This document shows, piece after piece, positions 38,849-51,142 of a DNA stretch of 64,000 bases (position 1 is its first letter; every line of letters begins with the position of its first letter). The position numbers and the translations under genes were made by a program. This DNA is from Crocodylus rhombifer (Eukaryota > Chordata > Crocodylia > Crocodylidae). Below the pieces are notes generated by a model that ran no database searches, had not been told where the DNA came from, and saw nothing but the letters and a program-made list of their open reading frames with translations. The stretch lies in assembly GCA_038503035.1 (NCBI GenBank), contig JAVSML010000954.1, positions 65,590 to 129,589 on the forward strand, read 5' to 3'.

Positions 38849-39556
38849 GTAAATATTGTTTCATTTGTTAAAAAAAAAGATTCCTTAAATGTACATATGA
38901 GCACCTTAAAAATAATTCAATTTGAAGAATTTTAACAACTTTGTCATTAGGATGAAAGTACTGATCATTAGCGACACAGTAATAGTAAATATTATTTGCT
39001 AACTTTTTGGGTTATTCCTACTTAGAACATATCATAAAATAAATAACCTGAAGCATTGGTTTTAGTAAACTGTAGGTAATAAAACAGTACTCCATAACTA
39101 GGGGTCTGTCCAGCTTGAGGATGTACCCAGCTGATTACATGGCAGATTGCAGGGCTGGCTGCCATTTTTGAGGGCTTATCATGGCTGGGGCCCCCTCTAC
39201 ACCTGTGGCTGAGGGACCCTGGTGGCTCCACCTCTCACCACTGATTGGCTGCCAAGGCTGTCCATCAGATGGCCCCGCCCCCTTACCATTGATGGGTTGC
39301 AAGTGCTGAAACCCACCTCTTGTCACCAATTGGTGGAAAGGGATGGGGCCACATAATAGGCAGCCCTATCAGTCAATCCATGGTGAGGGGTGGGGGTGGC
39401 AGCCATTTTGGCTGCTATCCTCCCTGTGTATTGGCAGCCTCCCTCCCCCTTCTCCTGCCCCTCAGCAGAAAAAGGAACGTGGTACTGAAAGAGGATGCTT
39501 CTACTTGAGGCACATTTGCAAGAGACTTTTCCTTTTTTAGCTAACAGAAATTAGCC

Positions 39557-39893
39557 CAGTGGTTCTCAGTCGTGGTCAACATGGGCCACAGTATCCTCAT
39601 GGGTACTGTGACACAGGTGCTGCCACTGTGGCAGTAGCCATGTAGAACTATCCTGCATGCAGGGCTACAGCACATACTCACACTTGCTTTGGGATGTCTG
39701 AAAAGTCTGATAAGCACACAAGAGTTCGGGTTTGGGCCACGGCTCTTCCTGTTCTGGCCCACGTCACTCTCTTTCCAGAAACAGAGGTGAGCAAGTGTTC
39801 CACCCAGGCGCCTCTTTCTGGGAAGAGCCTGGAGCCAGCAATCTTGTCTGCTTGGGGAGGGTGCCTTGACTCTGAAAAGTTTGAGAACCACTG
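39557..39893. mobile_element. hAT-like element, cagtggttctca ends
   Basis: The 337-bp element starts cagtggttctcag and ends tttgagaaccactg, good inverted repeats of a common hAT end type. The 8-base flanks (aattagcc and gattaatc) match at only about five positions, so the duplication is eroded. Confidence 0.7.
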
Positions 39894-40106
39894 GATTAAT
39901 CTGTTGTATTTTTTAAAGCTGTATTGGCCACTTTAAAAGTTTTTCTCTGTTAGAAATCTTTTTGTGTAAAGAGGACTGAACGATATCCCTTTAGTTAATG
40001 TGGGAGAAAGTGATTGAAATAAAGGATTGAAATTTTAAGAGTCATCAGTGTACACAACAGATGAATAATTTATACATGTTCAAGTGAACCAATTTCTCCT
40101 TTACAG

Positions 40107-40261
40107 ATCCGTGATTATAACAGTAAAAGGTATGAGGTTCCAATATCATTAAATATCCCTAACAGTGTTAGAAGTACAGTTGTGAGTCGATTCTATGAAG
40201 CATCAGTTCAGAATGAACCATTTGAGATCCAGGTTCGATGCAAAAGGGCGGGGACTATTAT
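40107..40261 (+). pseudogene. SI: SI-like exon: KRYEVPISLNIP...FEIQVR, donor lost
   Basis: After acceptor tctcctttacag the frame is open: IRDYNSKRYEVPISLNIPNS, then NEPFEIQVRCKRAGTII. It matches YDPQKKRYEVPVPLNIP and ENPFGIQIRRRSSGRVI of the unit-2 beta-sandwich. The exon should end in phase 2 before gtaagc; the genome has ataagc at 40262, so read-through meets TAA at 40263. The phase fits the next exon exactly (AT + T TGG gives Ile-Trp), which supports the exon end given here. Confidence 0.9.
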
Positions 40262-41279
40262 ATAAGCATTTTTTTGACTATCTAAATATTTATTTTTCAA
40301 ATTTTTGATTGTCCTAAACCATCTTAGCATCCACTGTGCTGCATGGCTCTTACAATTCACAGACTCTTATATACAACCCCCAAACTGGAAGGAATCGGTC
40401 AGATGAAAGCCTCTCTTCCTGAAGTCTGCTCAGCCACTGCCTGGATTATGTGAATTGTTTTCTGAACAGCCTGTAGAATAGTTGTTAATGGAAAAACTTA
40501 TATAAAACTAGTTTTACTGAGAACACCCTACCTCCCTCACAGTTGACCAAATGTTTTCCCACTTTTCACATAACTGGTCTTTGAAATTTTTCCCACTGCA
40601 GTAAAGTGGCATGACAATATATTTTTTTTTTTCTCTGTAATTCCCTTTTCAGTTAGCTGGATTAATTTACAGTTTGCACCCATCTTTTGCATGGGCATTA
40701 TCCTTTTTAATTAATTTCCTTCAAAAATTGTATTGCTTGATTTTTATTTTTGGTGTCATGGGTGTGACTATAAGATGATTTGCTTCCTTGTGACTAGACA
40801 TGGGCTCTGATTGATTGACTTTCTATTTTATTTCCTTTTTTCAGTGGCCGGGGTTTGCCTCTGTGGGGTGTTTTATTTCTTTGTTATTTTGGAGCCCATT
40901 TGGCTATATACATAAATTCAGTAATCTCCATGTCTGGTAAAATAGTCCTGTACTGCACTGTAAATTTCAAAGTAAGGTACAAATGGTCCTGGCAGTTGGA
41001 GTCAAAATTGCTTTTGCCAGGAAAAATAAGATAGGTAGATTTATTGTATGCTTTTCTAAATAAATATATGATTAGATATTTCATATTCATCCTTGAAATG
41101 GTGAAATATTGTTCTAGGCAATATTTATATCAACCTAAGTTTTTCATGAACCTTCCTGAACTGCCTGGGCAGTTCATACCTCTCAAAGCTGTTATTCTAG
41201 GCTCTTGAGCTATGTACAGACATTCACAGGCATTAGTGGGAGGTTAAATCAATTAAAAAAATCAGGTAAGTCAGGATTG

Positions 41280-41680
41280 GGGGGATAGTGGGGGGGTTGG
41301 GTATCCAGCAGGCTGGGGGAGATCATGGGCCCACTGGGGGATGGGGGGGGGCTTGACCTGCGAGTGGGGGGGGGGGGAAAAGCATGCCCAAAAGGGGGGG
41401 GGGGGGGGCAGGCACAACCCATGGGTGGGGTGGGTCCTCCCCCACAGTTAACCTGCACCCCCATCCCTCCCAATCCTTTCCCCATTGGGACTTACTTGCT
41501 CAGCTCCAGCAGCGGTGAATGGGGATAAAAAGTGGCTGCACATGAAGTGGCTTGTGGGATGGGGGTTGAGAAAGCTAGCTGGCTGGCTGGTGGTGGGGGG
41601 GGGGCAAAAAACAGTCCAGTGTGAGGGAAGGGAGGTGTGTGAAAAAAGTAACCTTGGGGCTGCGGCCAGTGGCTAGGTTT
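41280..41680. repeat. G-rich low-complexity block
   Basis: Long G runs (for example 41394-41408) alternate with short mixed sequence. No exon or element could be named. Confidence 0.7.
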
Positions 41681-41724
41681 TCCCTACCCTGGGACTACAC
41701 AGGGGAAGTTCCATGCATCAGTTT

Positions 41725-41850
41725 GACCTAAATCGAATAAGTCTGATACTACATTGATCCAGGTTCATTTTAAACTGGTTTCTGAAATTTTTAGACCAGT
41801 TTCTGTGCATGGAACCTCTGTTCAGTTACAGGTTTAGACTGATTGCTGGT
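41725..41850 (-). repeat. Unnamed interspersed repeat family U, copy 5
   Basis: The reverse complement reads gttccatgcacagaaactgg, ctgaaaatttcag-like spacing, then atgaacctggatcaatgtag and tatcagactta. It matches the left half of the family at 60 and 33780. Confidence 0.55.
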
Positions 41851-42189
41851 TACTGGGAATGAGATCCTAAGTGTAAGGTCGGCACCAGGACAAACTACAT
41901 TTAAATTGGGTGGTCATTTTGAACCCAATTTGATCTCCCCAAATGTCTCTAGTTAGCTCTGGTGTTCTGATGTAGATCTGTCTGCTACATTTAGTTCACA
42001 TTCTGTAAGTTTTCTGTGCAACCATAGCAGTCAGACATACATTTTTCTAAAAGAAATGAAAGTTGTGTTAGATAGGTGCTGAGACAGTATATTGGCATGT
42101 GTGCTGTGACAAGGACAATTTAACTCCTTTCTTATAATTTCCTTTCCATTCTTCACTGATGATGGAGTGATTTATTTTTGCTATTACAG

Positions 42190-42356
42190 TTGGGATTCTC
42201 AGGTACCTGGCTTCACTTCTAGTGACACGTTCATTCAGATTTCTACTCACCTCCCATCACAGTGTGTATATGGATTTGGTGAAAACTGAACACGCTATGT
42301 TTCGGCGTGATATAAAGTGGAACACCTGGGAAATGTACACAAGACCAACTGCTTGG
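42190..42356 (+). pseudogene. SI: SI-like exon: WDSQVPGF...YGFGE with +1 frameshift
   Basis: After acceptor tgctattacag the exon reads [20 protein letters not shown], then [11 protein letters not shown]. This matches WDSWLPGF...FIQISTRLPSEYIYGFGE. One extra base in gaaaac (42281-42286) produces TGA at 42287. In the next frame the exon continues EHAMFRRDIKWNTWEMYTRP, matching [20 protein letters not shown]. The end is indistinct: the family DQPPG is eroded and no good donor follows. Confidence 0.9.
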
Positions 42357-42975
42357 TGCAAGTAGTCTTTGATTTCAGCTTTGATTACTCTTGAAGCTGC
42401 TGCTCTTTATCTTTGATTTACACAGATTTATGGATTCCCAGCTTGATCTTCTATGAAGATAGATAATACTTTTCAAAAACTTAAATGTTCCAAAGAACAA
42501 ATTCTGCCTTGGATAATAGATGATATATGCATATAGACTATAGGCCAGATACTGAGATGTGACTAAGTTGTTCTCAGACAGTGACACCCTGTCTGTTTTC
42601 CTGATTTACGTGAATGAATCAGGCAGAAAGGCACAGCATAAAGGTCTCCCTTATTTTACAGCGCTTCATATCTGAGTCCTGAGCCACTTCTTGGGCCTCT
42701 TTAATGTTCAAAAGACCAGAGTCAAAGGCAACTGAAGTCAAAATACTCTCTGGATACAAAATTAGGCACACAGTCCATGGTAATTTGTACTATGAAAAAT
42801 ATTTATAATACAAAATAAGTTTATGGCCATCTCTAAATCAATTTGATTCTGAGAACAGACCAAGATCTTGAGGCTAAGGTAGTTCATAGCAAATGTGGTT
42901 TTTGATATTGTGGGGCATTAAACTCTTTAAAAGATTTTAGACAGCTATTTAGTTTTGGAATACGGATGATATCCC

Positions 42976-42978
<3 letters not shown>

Positions 42979-43008
<30 letters not shown>
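42979..43008. repeat. (TA)n microsatellite
   Basis: About 15 uninterrupted TA units. Confidence 0.95.
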
Positions 43009-43011
<3 letters not shown>

Positions 43012-43272
43012 AATCATCCCCCTGCCTGTTCCTCACACATATATATACATGAGATACTTACGATTTCAGGATGTTGCATTGTATAATACAAATAGTCACT
43101 TTCCTAAACCATGGAATGGTTGCCTGCACAATAATTTACTTATGTCTCCTCTACATTTCTTGAAACCCCACATCACTGTTTGATAAAATAGTATTTTCAG
43201 GTAAATCAGTGTTATGGCATATTTATGTATAGTTATGTTATTTTGTATATGATGATATGAGGTTTGCAGCCA

Positions 43273-43742
43273 GTGGGCACATCTACATGAAACATTTATT
43301 GCGGAGCTTCCTAATTAGCTCTGCGGTAAAGTTTCAACATTTACACATGCAGTCCTGCTAGGCCACAGGAAATTAATTAACTCTACCGTAGCTTAGTGCT
43401 TGTAAACACAAGTACTGTCACATGGAAGCGTTCTTTAGTGCACAGTAACGCACATGTAGACACTGATAGGCTGGCTGGGGCATGAGGGTGCTACAGTGTG
43501 GGGGGTGACCTGCTGGCTAACACAACACTGGAGCACCCTCATGCTCCAGTCAGCCCCTCTGCAGCACATTGAGCCCAGTTGGAGCAGTCCTGGGCTGGCA
43601 GGCTGACCCCCTTGGGCTCCCTGCCAGCTGGGGCTGCTCTGACCTGGCTCAACATGCTGTGGTTCCTGGAGCAATAAACTTCAGTGTGATATGCACTGGA
43701 ATTTATTGCTCTGTGTAAACCGCACATGTAGATGCAGCCACT
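43273..43742. mobile_element. TIR element family B, copy 1
   Basis: The left end gtgggcacatctacatg is mirrored by catgtagatgcagccac at the right. Just inside, acatttattgcgg and ggaatttattgctctgtg are related in inversion, and taattagctctgcgg recurs as taattagctctgcag in the copy at 55565. The middle is GC-rich. A non-autonomous DNA transposon is likely; the superfamily is not clear. Confidence 0.6.
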
Positions 43743-44149
43743 ATGAGGTTAAAATGAAATAGTAAAAACATTTGTCTCTGCCTTTTTATCTACCTACCTC
43801 TTTTCCATCAATCCAAGAACTACTTAGCATAAAACATGATTTTTTTCCCATCATTATAGCTAGTATTTTGAAATAAGAGATGTAACAGAGAATGATGTGT
43901 TTTATGTTTTTATATGTATGTAGAAACTGCTTGGAAAGCTGGAATTTATCAATATTTATTTGGGAATATGCAGTAGTACAATTCCTTTTTTTCCCCACTT
44001 GAGTGCTCTCTCACACATTGAGTTCATCCTGTCAGGCTAATGAAAATCATCTTTGACTGGGAAATTTAAGTATTTACCTCAGTGTGATTTGAAACTGCAT
44101 TTACTATATTTGCCCAAACACAAGATAACTGTGAAAGTAAGATCTTTCC

Positions 44150-44940
44150 CCTCCCCCCACTCCCCCCCATAGTTAGGTTCTACGGATGGAAAATTTATAA
44201 ATTTATTATAATTTTCTCTGTATGGAATCTAATTATCGAGGGATCATGTTAAATTCACCCCCCCTCCCACTGCAGGTGATGGGGGAAGGAGTGATGAGGG
44301 GGGCAATACTGAGGCAGGTAGTGGGGGACAGGCAGTGGGAGAGGCAGTAGGGAGGCAGTGGGGGACAGTGGGCCAGGCAATGAGAGGGTTAGAGAGTGAG
44401 AGAGCTTGACTCCTGATGCCTAACCTCCACAATTAACCACTGCCCCTCCTTGTGCCTGCTCCCCCCTCCCCCCCCACAGCCTCAGGTCCTGGCTTCTTCC
44501 CCCCTCCACACTGGTTCTGTGACCCCCAGCCTCAGGTCCCCACTCCTCCCTTCCTCCCATCTCTCCCCACCTTTGTCTCCCCCTCTGTCCCATACCTCCT
44601 TACTTTTACTCCACACCAGCAGGCTTTGTCCTTGCTACAGCCTGGAGCATGGAGCACGTGCTCCAGCCCAGCCCTGTAGCAGCAGTGCTCTATGCTGCTA
44701 TTACAGGACTGGGACGGAGTTATTGCTCAGTGCCTCAGGCTGCAGCAGGGATGAAGCCTGATAGCTTAGAGAAAAGGTAAGGCAGGGGGGATAGGCAGAG
44801 AGTAGGGGGAGACAAAGGTGGGGAAGAAGTATCTACAGCTGCTGCCCCAGGTCCAGCTCCAACCCCAGGCTAGAGCTGGAGATGCAGTGTCTGCCTGCCC
44901 CCCACACTGCTTTCTGCTCAGTTATAAGGTGTAAGGGGCT
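44150..44940. other. C/T- and G-rich intronic block, unidentified
   Basis: Runs of C and T on the plus strand alternate with G/A-rich stretches. Several proline-rich frames are open by composition alone. I see no domain and no element ends. Confidence 0.5.
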
Positions 44941-45153
44941 TTTATTCCTTATTAACTGACTAAATATAGTATATCTCTACATGATGATGGTATATGGCTA
45001 AGAGGCATTTGGAGGAAAGGGAAGAGATTCAGGAATGACTTAAAATTTGGATCATCATGGCTGCATCACTCTATTACTCTTATACTATCACAATAATTTA
45101 CTTCAACCTTATAATTTCATTGTAAGTAGAAAATACATGACTATTTATTACAG

Positions 45154-45252
45154 TGTAAAAAGTGAATTCTTATGGTTTCTACCCCTTCTTCATGGCCTTG
45201 GAACATGATGGAAATGCTGATGGAATTATTTTACTTAACAGTAATGCAATAG
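45154..45252 (+). pseudogene. SI: SI-like exon: [19 protein letters not shown], with TAA at Tyr
   Basis: After acceptor tatttattacag the frame reads stop-K-V, then [20 protein letters not shown] and IILLNSNAI. It matches [32 protein letters not shown]. TAA at 45156-45158 stands exactly where the family has Tyr (TAC/TAT), a single-base change. The donor gtaaaa follows in phase 1, as needed for the Asp codon shared with the next exon. Confidence 0.9.
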
Positions 45253-45343
45253 GTAAAAAAACCCTCACCTTTTATTTTCTAATGGTGTTTACATAACAGT
45301 AATATTAACATTTTCATACGAGTAGTTTTATCTGATTACTCAT

Positions 45344-45694
<351 letters not shown>

Positions 45695-45974
45695 ATATGC
45701 TTTTTGGACTTTTAATTTGTGGTATTGCTTGAAACCTTTCTTTTCAGACTACTCACTAAAAACAGAGAGAAAGAAAGAGAAAGGAAACCATTGAATAATT
45801 AAGAATACTATATATACTTTAATTTCACTTCTTTGTGTACTCCAAGAGCTAGATTCAGCCTTCTAAAGGCCGTCATACTGTTCAATTGGATTGCCTACTA
45901 TAAGTCCTCATTGAATTAATGGAGGTTTCCCTGCTTGACACTTCGCTGATGATTTTGTGTAAATGATTTTATGC

Positions 45975-46715
45975 CAGGTTTGCCAACCTGAGAACATTTT
46001 TTTCATTGACAAGCTGCACTTTTTTTTTTTTTTTTTTACAGACAACCAATTTTAATTTATCATATGTTTGGTGTTAAACCCTTAAATTTGAACCCAACCG
46101 TTGTCACTGGTATCTAGGGCCTGGTCCAAGGAATACGAGTACATGTATAGTATATAAAACATGTGTGTCAGAAAAAAAGTTATTTTGTCACTAAAAATTT
46201 TGCAGATTGTCAGGAAAAAAAAAAATTGTGGGCTGCCAACCCTGCTTGACTATAGCAGTGGTTTTACACCATGCTGTACCACACACAGTCCCACCCCTGC
46301 TAACCCCATTCTCCCATCCGCACACACACTACCACTCCCTCTTCTGGCTCACAGTTCCCTTCCTGCAGCATTCCCCCCACCCTGTACCTTCAAGGAAAGC
46401 AGCTGCTAGAGACAAAAGCTGGCCAGAAATGTAGTGGCAGCACATGGATAGGCAGGGGTGGGGAATGTCTTTGCAGGTTCCCAGGCACCCAAAGCTCGCT
46501 GAGCTCACAGAGTCACGAGAGCACTCTGCAGGGTGCTGCACTCCCACTCAGATACCAGGTGAGTACTGCTATTCCCTCTATCTATCAAGCTTATCATTGT
46601 TTAGTATTTTTACAGACTGCTGCTCCACTTTTTTTACAGACTTTCCATACAGGCATTTTTTCCCATTTTTTTTACTTGGCTGTACATTTACAGACAGTTG
46701 GCAACCTTGTTCTGG
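45975..46715. mobile_element. Possible TIR element (ggtttgccaacct / cagttggcaacctt)
   Basis: ccaggtttgccaacctgaga on the left and cagttggcaaccttgttctg on the right are imperfect inverted repeats about 730 bases apart. Poly-T and tttacagac strings recur inside. There is no transposase frame. Confidence 0.4.
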
Positions 46716-47034
46716 GCCTCCCAAAAGACAGGGCTCTTACTTAGCTACCCATAATGGGTTAGTGAGTAATTGAAAGGAACAGCAAATGAGGGAAAGAGAA
46801 AAAAACAACATGTATTTAATGTTAGTATTGGAACATTCAGGTGGTCTTTGAAGAATCATCTGCTTTTTACTGCAGGCAATAACTTTGAAATGCACGTGAG
46901 CCCTATCTAATGGTGCTTCACATTAATGGCACTTCTTCATTAGGATTCAGTTGACAGGGAATCATCTTAGCATGATACAAACTGATAATACCTTTATTTC
47001 TCAGGCACTGACTCACACATATGTATATTTTCCC

Positions 47035-47038
<4 letters not shown>

Positions 47039-47080
<42 letters not shown>
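47039..47080. repeat. (TG)n microsatellite
   Basis: About 20 TG units in the intron upstream of the last SI-like exon. Confidence 0.95.
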
Positions 47081-47081
<1 letters not shown>

Positions 47082-47407
47082 GAAAAATATACATGTGTGT
47101 GACTTTATTCAGAGAGATGGATGGATAGACAGATAGAAATAAAGTACCATTTGTCCCTTTATTAATCTGTAGTGGATAGTAAATTTTCTATGTTCAAAAT
47201 GAATTTAATAGATGAAAGGTCTAATTGCAAATGGAACTTGATTTTTGGACTGTACAAATACATTCAGTAGATAATTTTGCTAGATGGTACAGCAGTTTCC
47301 TCTCTTACTTTTCAGAAAGTCAGCAGTTCTTTTGATTTACCTACTGTGGTATAAATAGGCACTTAAAAATAGTTGCTTATTTTCATGCATTGTTTTGTGA
47401 ACCACAG

Positions 47408-47539
47408 GATGTACAATACACGGATATTGATTATATGGAAAGACAGTTATATGTCACGCTTAGTCCACACTTCTCTGGATTGCCAAAATTTGTTGACAAA
47501 ATAAAAGCAAAAGTAATTACATTCATCATCATTATTCTG
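47408..47539 (+). pseudogene. SI: SI-like exon: unit-2 barrel start [14 protein letters not shown], open
   Basis: This is an open 132-nt exon after gaaccacag and before gtcagt. It reads [20 protein letters not shown], then [15 protein letters not shown] and ITFIIIIL. It matches [17 protein letters not shown]...LPQFVDKI of the C-terminal (sucrase-side) unit. It is the paralogous counterpart of the exon at 1099. No later exon of this unit (DPAISGNET, the second nucleophile motif and beyond) was recognised in 47540-64000, so the relic is truncated here or continues outside the window. Confidence 0.9.
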
Positions 47540-47682
47540 GTCAGTCTTCATGTCTTTCCCGTCCTTCCCTTAACCTGTTCCTTAAACTCATAGATAATAG
47601 CAAAGCATATTTCACATAAAGCGCTGATACATATGGCTTCCATTTAAATAAAAATTTATTGGCAGGGCAGGGGATGGAGCCT

Positions 47683-47839
47683 GTTTGATTTGCAGATTCA
47701 GCCAATTCAGCAGTGGCCAAATCTCCGAATCAGATTCGTCTGAATCAATTCAGGACAGTGATTTGAATCACCAAATCAAATCATTTTCCCCCAAATTGGC
47801 TGAATCCAAAGTAAATACTAGCTGCTTCACAGAGGCCTA
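47683..47839. mobile_element. hAT-like family A, partial copy
   Basis: One AT-rich arm only: cgaatcagattcgtctgaatc-type strings, aggacagtgatttgaatcac, and the end gctgcttcacagaggccta, which is the inversion of the taggcctgtgtgaagc end at 29858. The GC-rich core and the second end are missing. It lies 150 bases after the last SI-like exon. Confidence 0.7.
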
Positions 47840-50800
47840 ACAATTATCAGTGGGACACCTTGTGCTGCCAGTAGTTGTCTCCAGAGAACACCTGTGCCAC
47901 GCAGCCTCTGGCATGTGGCAAGTTACCAGGGTGGGGTAGGGGAGCCTGGGGCCAGCATGGAGCTGGCCCCAGCAGCCTTACCTGGGATCTGGGGGCTGCA
48001 GCAGTGGCAACACTGCTGCACAGAGCCTGGCTGGTAGCTGGAGCATGGCTCCAGCTGGGCAAGCTTTCGTTTCACATGGTGCACGCAACCCCTGCGAGCG
48101 CCACTTCACTTTTTTTTGGCATGGGATATCCAGGGGTCAAAAAAAGCAAACAAATCCCTGCACTTATCCCTTGCAGCTTGGAGAACACCTGAACATACTG
48201 AACATGCTTCACTCATCTGGACATGGCCCATGGGGCTAACTCTGGACCCTGAATTTTCTGATTCACTTTAATTCCCATTGACTTTACTAGGTGTTTGCGA
48301 CAAATAGTTTCCTGCATTGTTTGAATCCATGGGAAATGATTGTATATAGATAGTAAATAAAGTCATGAATTAATTAAATGCTTAAAGATCATATTATTAG
48401 CACACATAAGACATTAAACCAGAGACCAAAGGTTTCTGTAAAATATTGATTAGTTTATAATCCGCTCTTGTTGTCTTTCACAGAAAACATCTTTCCTTCC
48501 TACTGACTTCAAGATTTGACTACTGACAGAGTCTGGCTTCAATAAGGAATGTGCTCTTCCTGAAGTAGATACTATGAGATCCAAATAGACTAAAACATGT
48601 TTATTATTTTGGAGAGAGCAGGAAAAGGGGTGCCTGATTTTTATTTATAATTAAGGCCATTTATGGTGCTCTGTTTTGGAGTTCTTTGCCATCACCAAAT
48701 GAGCTGCTAGTTTTCATTTACACAATGATAATGTAAAATGGCCTCAAAGTAGGTTTAAATATAATTTATGCCTGATTTTACACAATCAGCGGATTGTAAA
48801 GTGGCCTTAACGCAAGGGAAAATCAGACTCTGAGAGTCAGAACTCTGAGGATGATTTCCTGATTTTACATTTATTTGTTATTTTCAGGAAACCATGCGGC
48901 TTTTCTGTGCCTCAATTTATTTAAAAATATAGTAATTACATTCTGATTACATTGGAGTAATTGGCTGTCTTTATTTATTTGTTAAGCAAAACTAAATGAA
49001 AATAAAGTAAACTACATGTAAAAAAAACTAAACTAACACTTTCTACTATTATCTCATCACCTGTATTCAGTTCCAAGTAAGCCAAGCTGTTTAATTTTAG
49101 AACTTCTGTAAAATTAAAATGTTTGTTTTCCATACTGTTACACTTCCCAGACAATTAGTAAGTTTTTTTGTATATTGATTTTTATGTAAATTGCAACATA
49201 ATGATAATAAATACATACCTATTGATTGCGTATATGTCAGCCTGAAATACATATATGTCTATCAGAAATAGTAAGTAATAAAAACAGAGAGAAGGGAAGG
49301 AAGAAGGGAAAAGGATGAGATAGAAGGGAAAAAGATTAGCATACAAGAGGTAATAATTCAGTTAAGCTAGTTAGAATTTAGTTGCAAAAATACTCTAAAG
49401 CATCTTTCCAAACTGCATTAAATTTTCCAAGCAATTACACCTGCAAAATGTGATTCTTTCAATGGATGCTAGTTATGCTATTTGAAAATCACAAGTTTTA
49501 GGTTACAGCTAAGCAAATTTTACCTATGATGAAATCCAAAAAATATGCACATTTATGGCTAAAAATGCAGTAGTTACACCTGACTGCTCCATTTACATCT
49601 ATGCTTTGTGTTATTTTGTCAGCTATACAAAGCTTATATAGCTTTCCCAGACTTCTTGCACAATTCAGTGGTAGGAAACAAAATTAACAAAATTTCATGC
49701 TAATCCCAGTCACCCAGAGAAAAGTATTGAGTTTGATGGCCTGTGGACTGTAAGCATCTGTTTTATCTGATTATTTTCTAATTATTTTTTTGTTTTCTAA
49801 TTGCTAGAAATTCCTACTAAACTAAAAGCTACTTTAATTCTCTGAGGTCCTTCTGTAGCTTTCATAAGAAGATTTGGTTTTAAATCTTAATACTATTGAA
49901 CTGGAAAATTCAGAACATGTTCACAGCCAGATCAGAATTTTCTGAAGGTTTGTCCTCTTCAGATCCAGATATTAGGGAAGAGGGGCCATGTGCAGAGATT
50001 TAAACACAGATCTAAACTACCTCAAAATTGTGGCTATTCATTCTAGGGTTTTTGTTGGGATTCAGTGTAAAACACCAACTTGTCCTGGTATAATATAGGA
50101 ATTATGTAATGGGATTTTACTCTGTTATATCATTAGCAGAGCTCAAATTATTCTGGGGACCTCAGAATTGCACCATAACTTTCAGTGGATTCATTTGTTT
50201 ATTGTTGTGCACCGGGGGTAGTTGGAAAACTGCTTATCTGTTAATGATGAATATGTACTTCCTTACAATGTACTTCCAACCCCTTGTGCTGCAGCGAGAG
50301 TATATTTTCTAGATTCTTCTTTTCTCCTCTTTTTTTAAGTCTGTGCCCTTTTCAATGTAGTATTGGATATTTAAACCTTCATTTTGTAGTACCGTATCGT
50401 CTTGTGTACTACATAAGCCCAAAGAAGATGCCTTATTTTTGGGAAGGCAAAATGAAGAAAACATATTTTTCCAGAGTTATGGCTGCATACAGCAGGGTCA
50501 TACATTAATTTAGAGTTGATTCTTTTTCCTGCTCAGGAAAAAGCTATAGTTTTTAACCCTGTCATAGTTGAATTATCAGCTGCTGTGCCAAAAGCTGAAA
50601 CTGTAGCTGCTGCTGAAGACTGGACTATTCTAGGAGCTAACATAGTCAGCAGCTCTATGAAATAAGAGGAGAGAGACCAGAAGTACCTAAATTGCAAATC
50701 CCCTAGCAACATTGTAGAATAAAGGGTAACTTGATTAGTTAGAAGGAATCAAGTAGAGTCTAATGAACCCTGAAGTCAACGGTTTCCTAACTGCTGCCTG

Positions 50801-51142
50801 AATTAGAAATGCTACTGCTGCTATTCTGGGCAGAAAAATCAGCTTTTCTGCTCAAGACACCACAGTTTGTAATGATAATTTTGGGAGATGTATGTAAATA
50901 CAGAATTACTATTTCTGTCTTGACTACTACTAATTCCCCCAGGTCCCTTTCCATCTTCTCTAGTTGCTTTTCTCTTCCATTCCAATTTTTACTTCTTTTT
51001 CTCCTTCATCTCTTTCAGATTCCTTTAAAAAAAATTCTTAATCCTTTTAATTGCCAAGTGATGAAAACTCTTGGACTTCATGGTCCAAAGCAGGAATATG
51101 GCACTTCCCAAAAGTAGTGATAGAGTTTATTAGTGCAGATAT
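47840..51142. other. Sequence after last recognised exon; nothing firm
   Basis: GC-richer at 47870-48100, then AT-rich. No further SI-like exon was recognised. One exon-like open segment at 50537-50664 is listed separately. Confidence 0.45.
50537..50664 (+). other. Exon-like open segment of unknown identity ending in a stop
   Basis: A very good acceptor context (gattctttttcctgctcag) precedes 42 open codons that begin EKAIVFNPVIVELSAAVPKA, continue ETVAAAEDWTILG, and end at a TAA (50663). The frame has sensible amino-acid composition for AT-rich surroundings, but I do not recognise it. It does not fit any SI/MGAM segment. It could be the last exon of another gene or chance. Confidence 0.25.
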
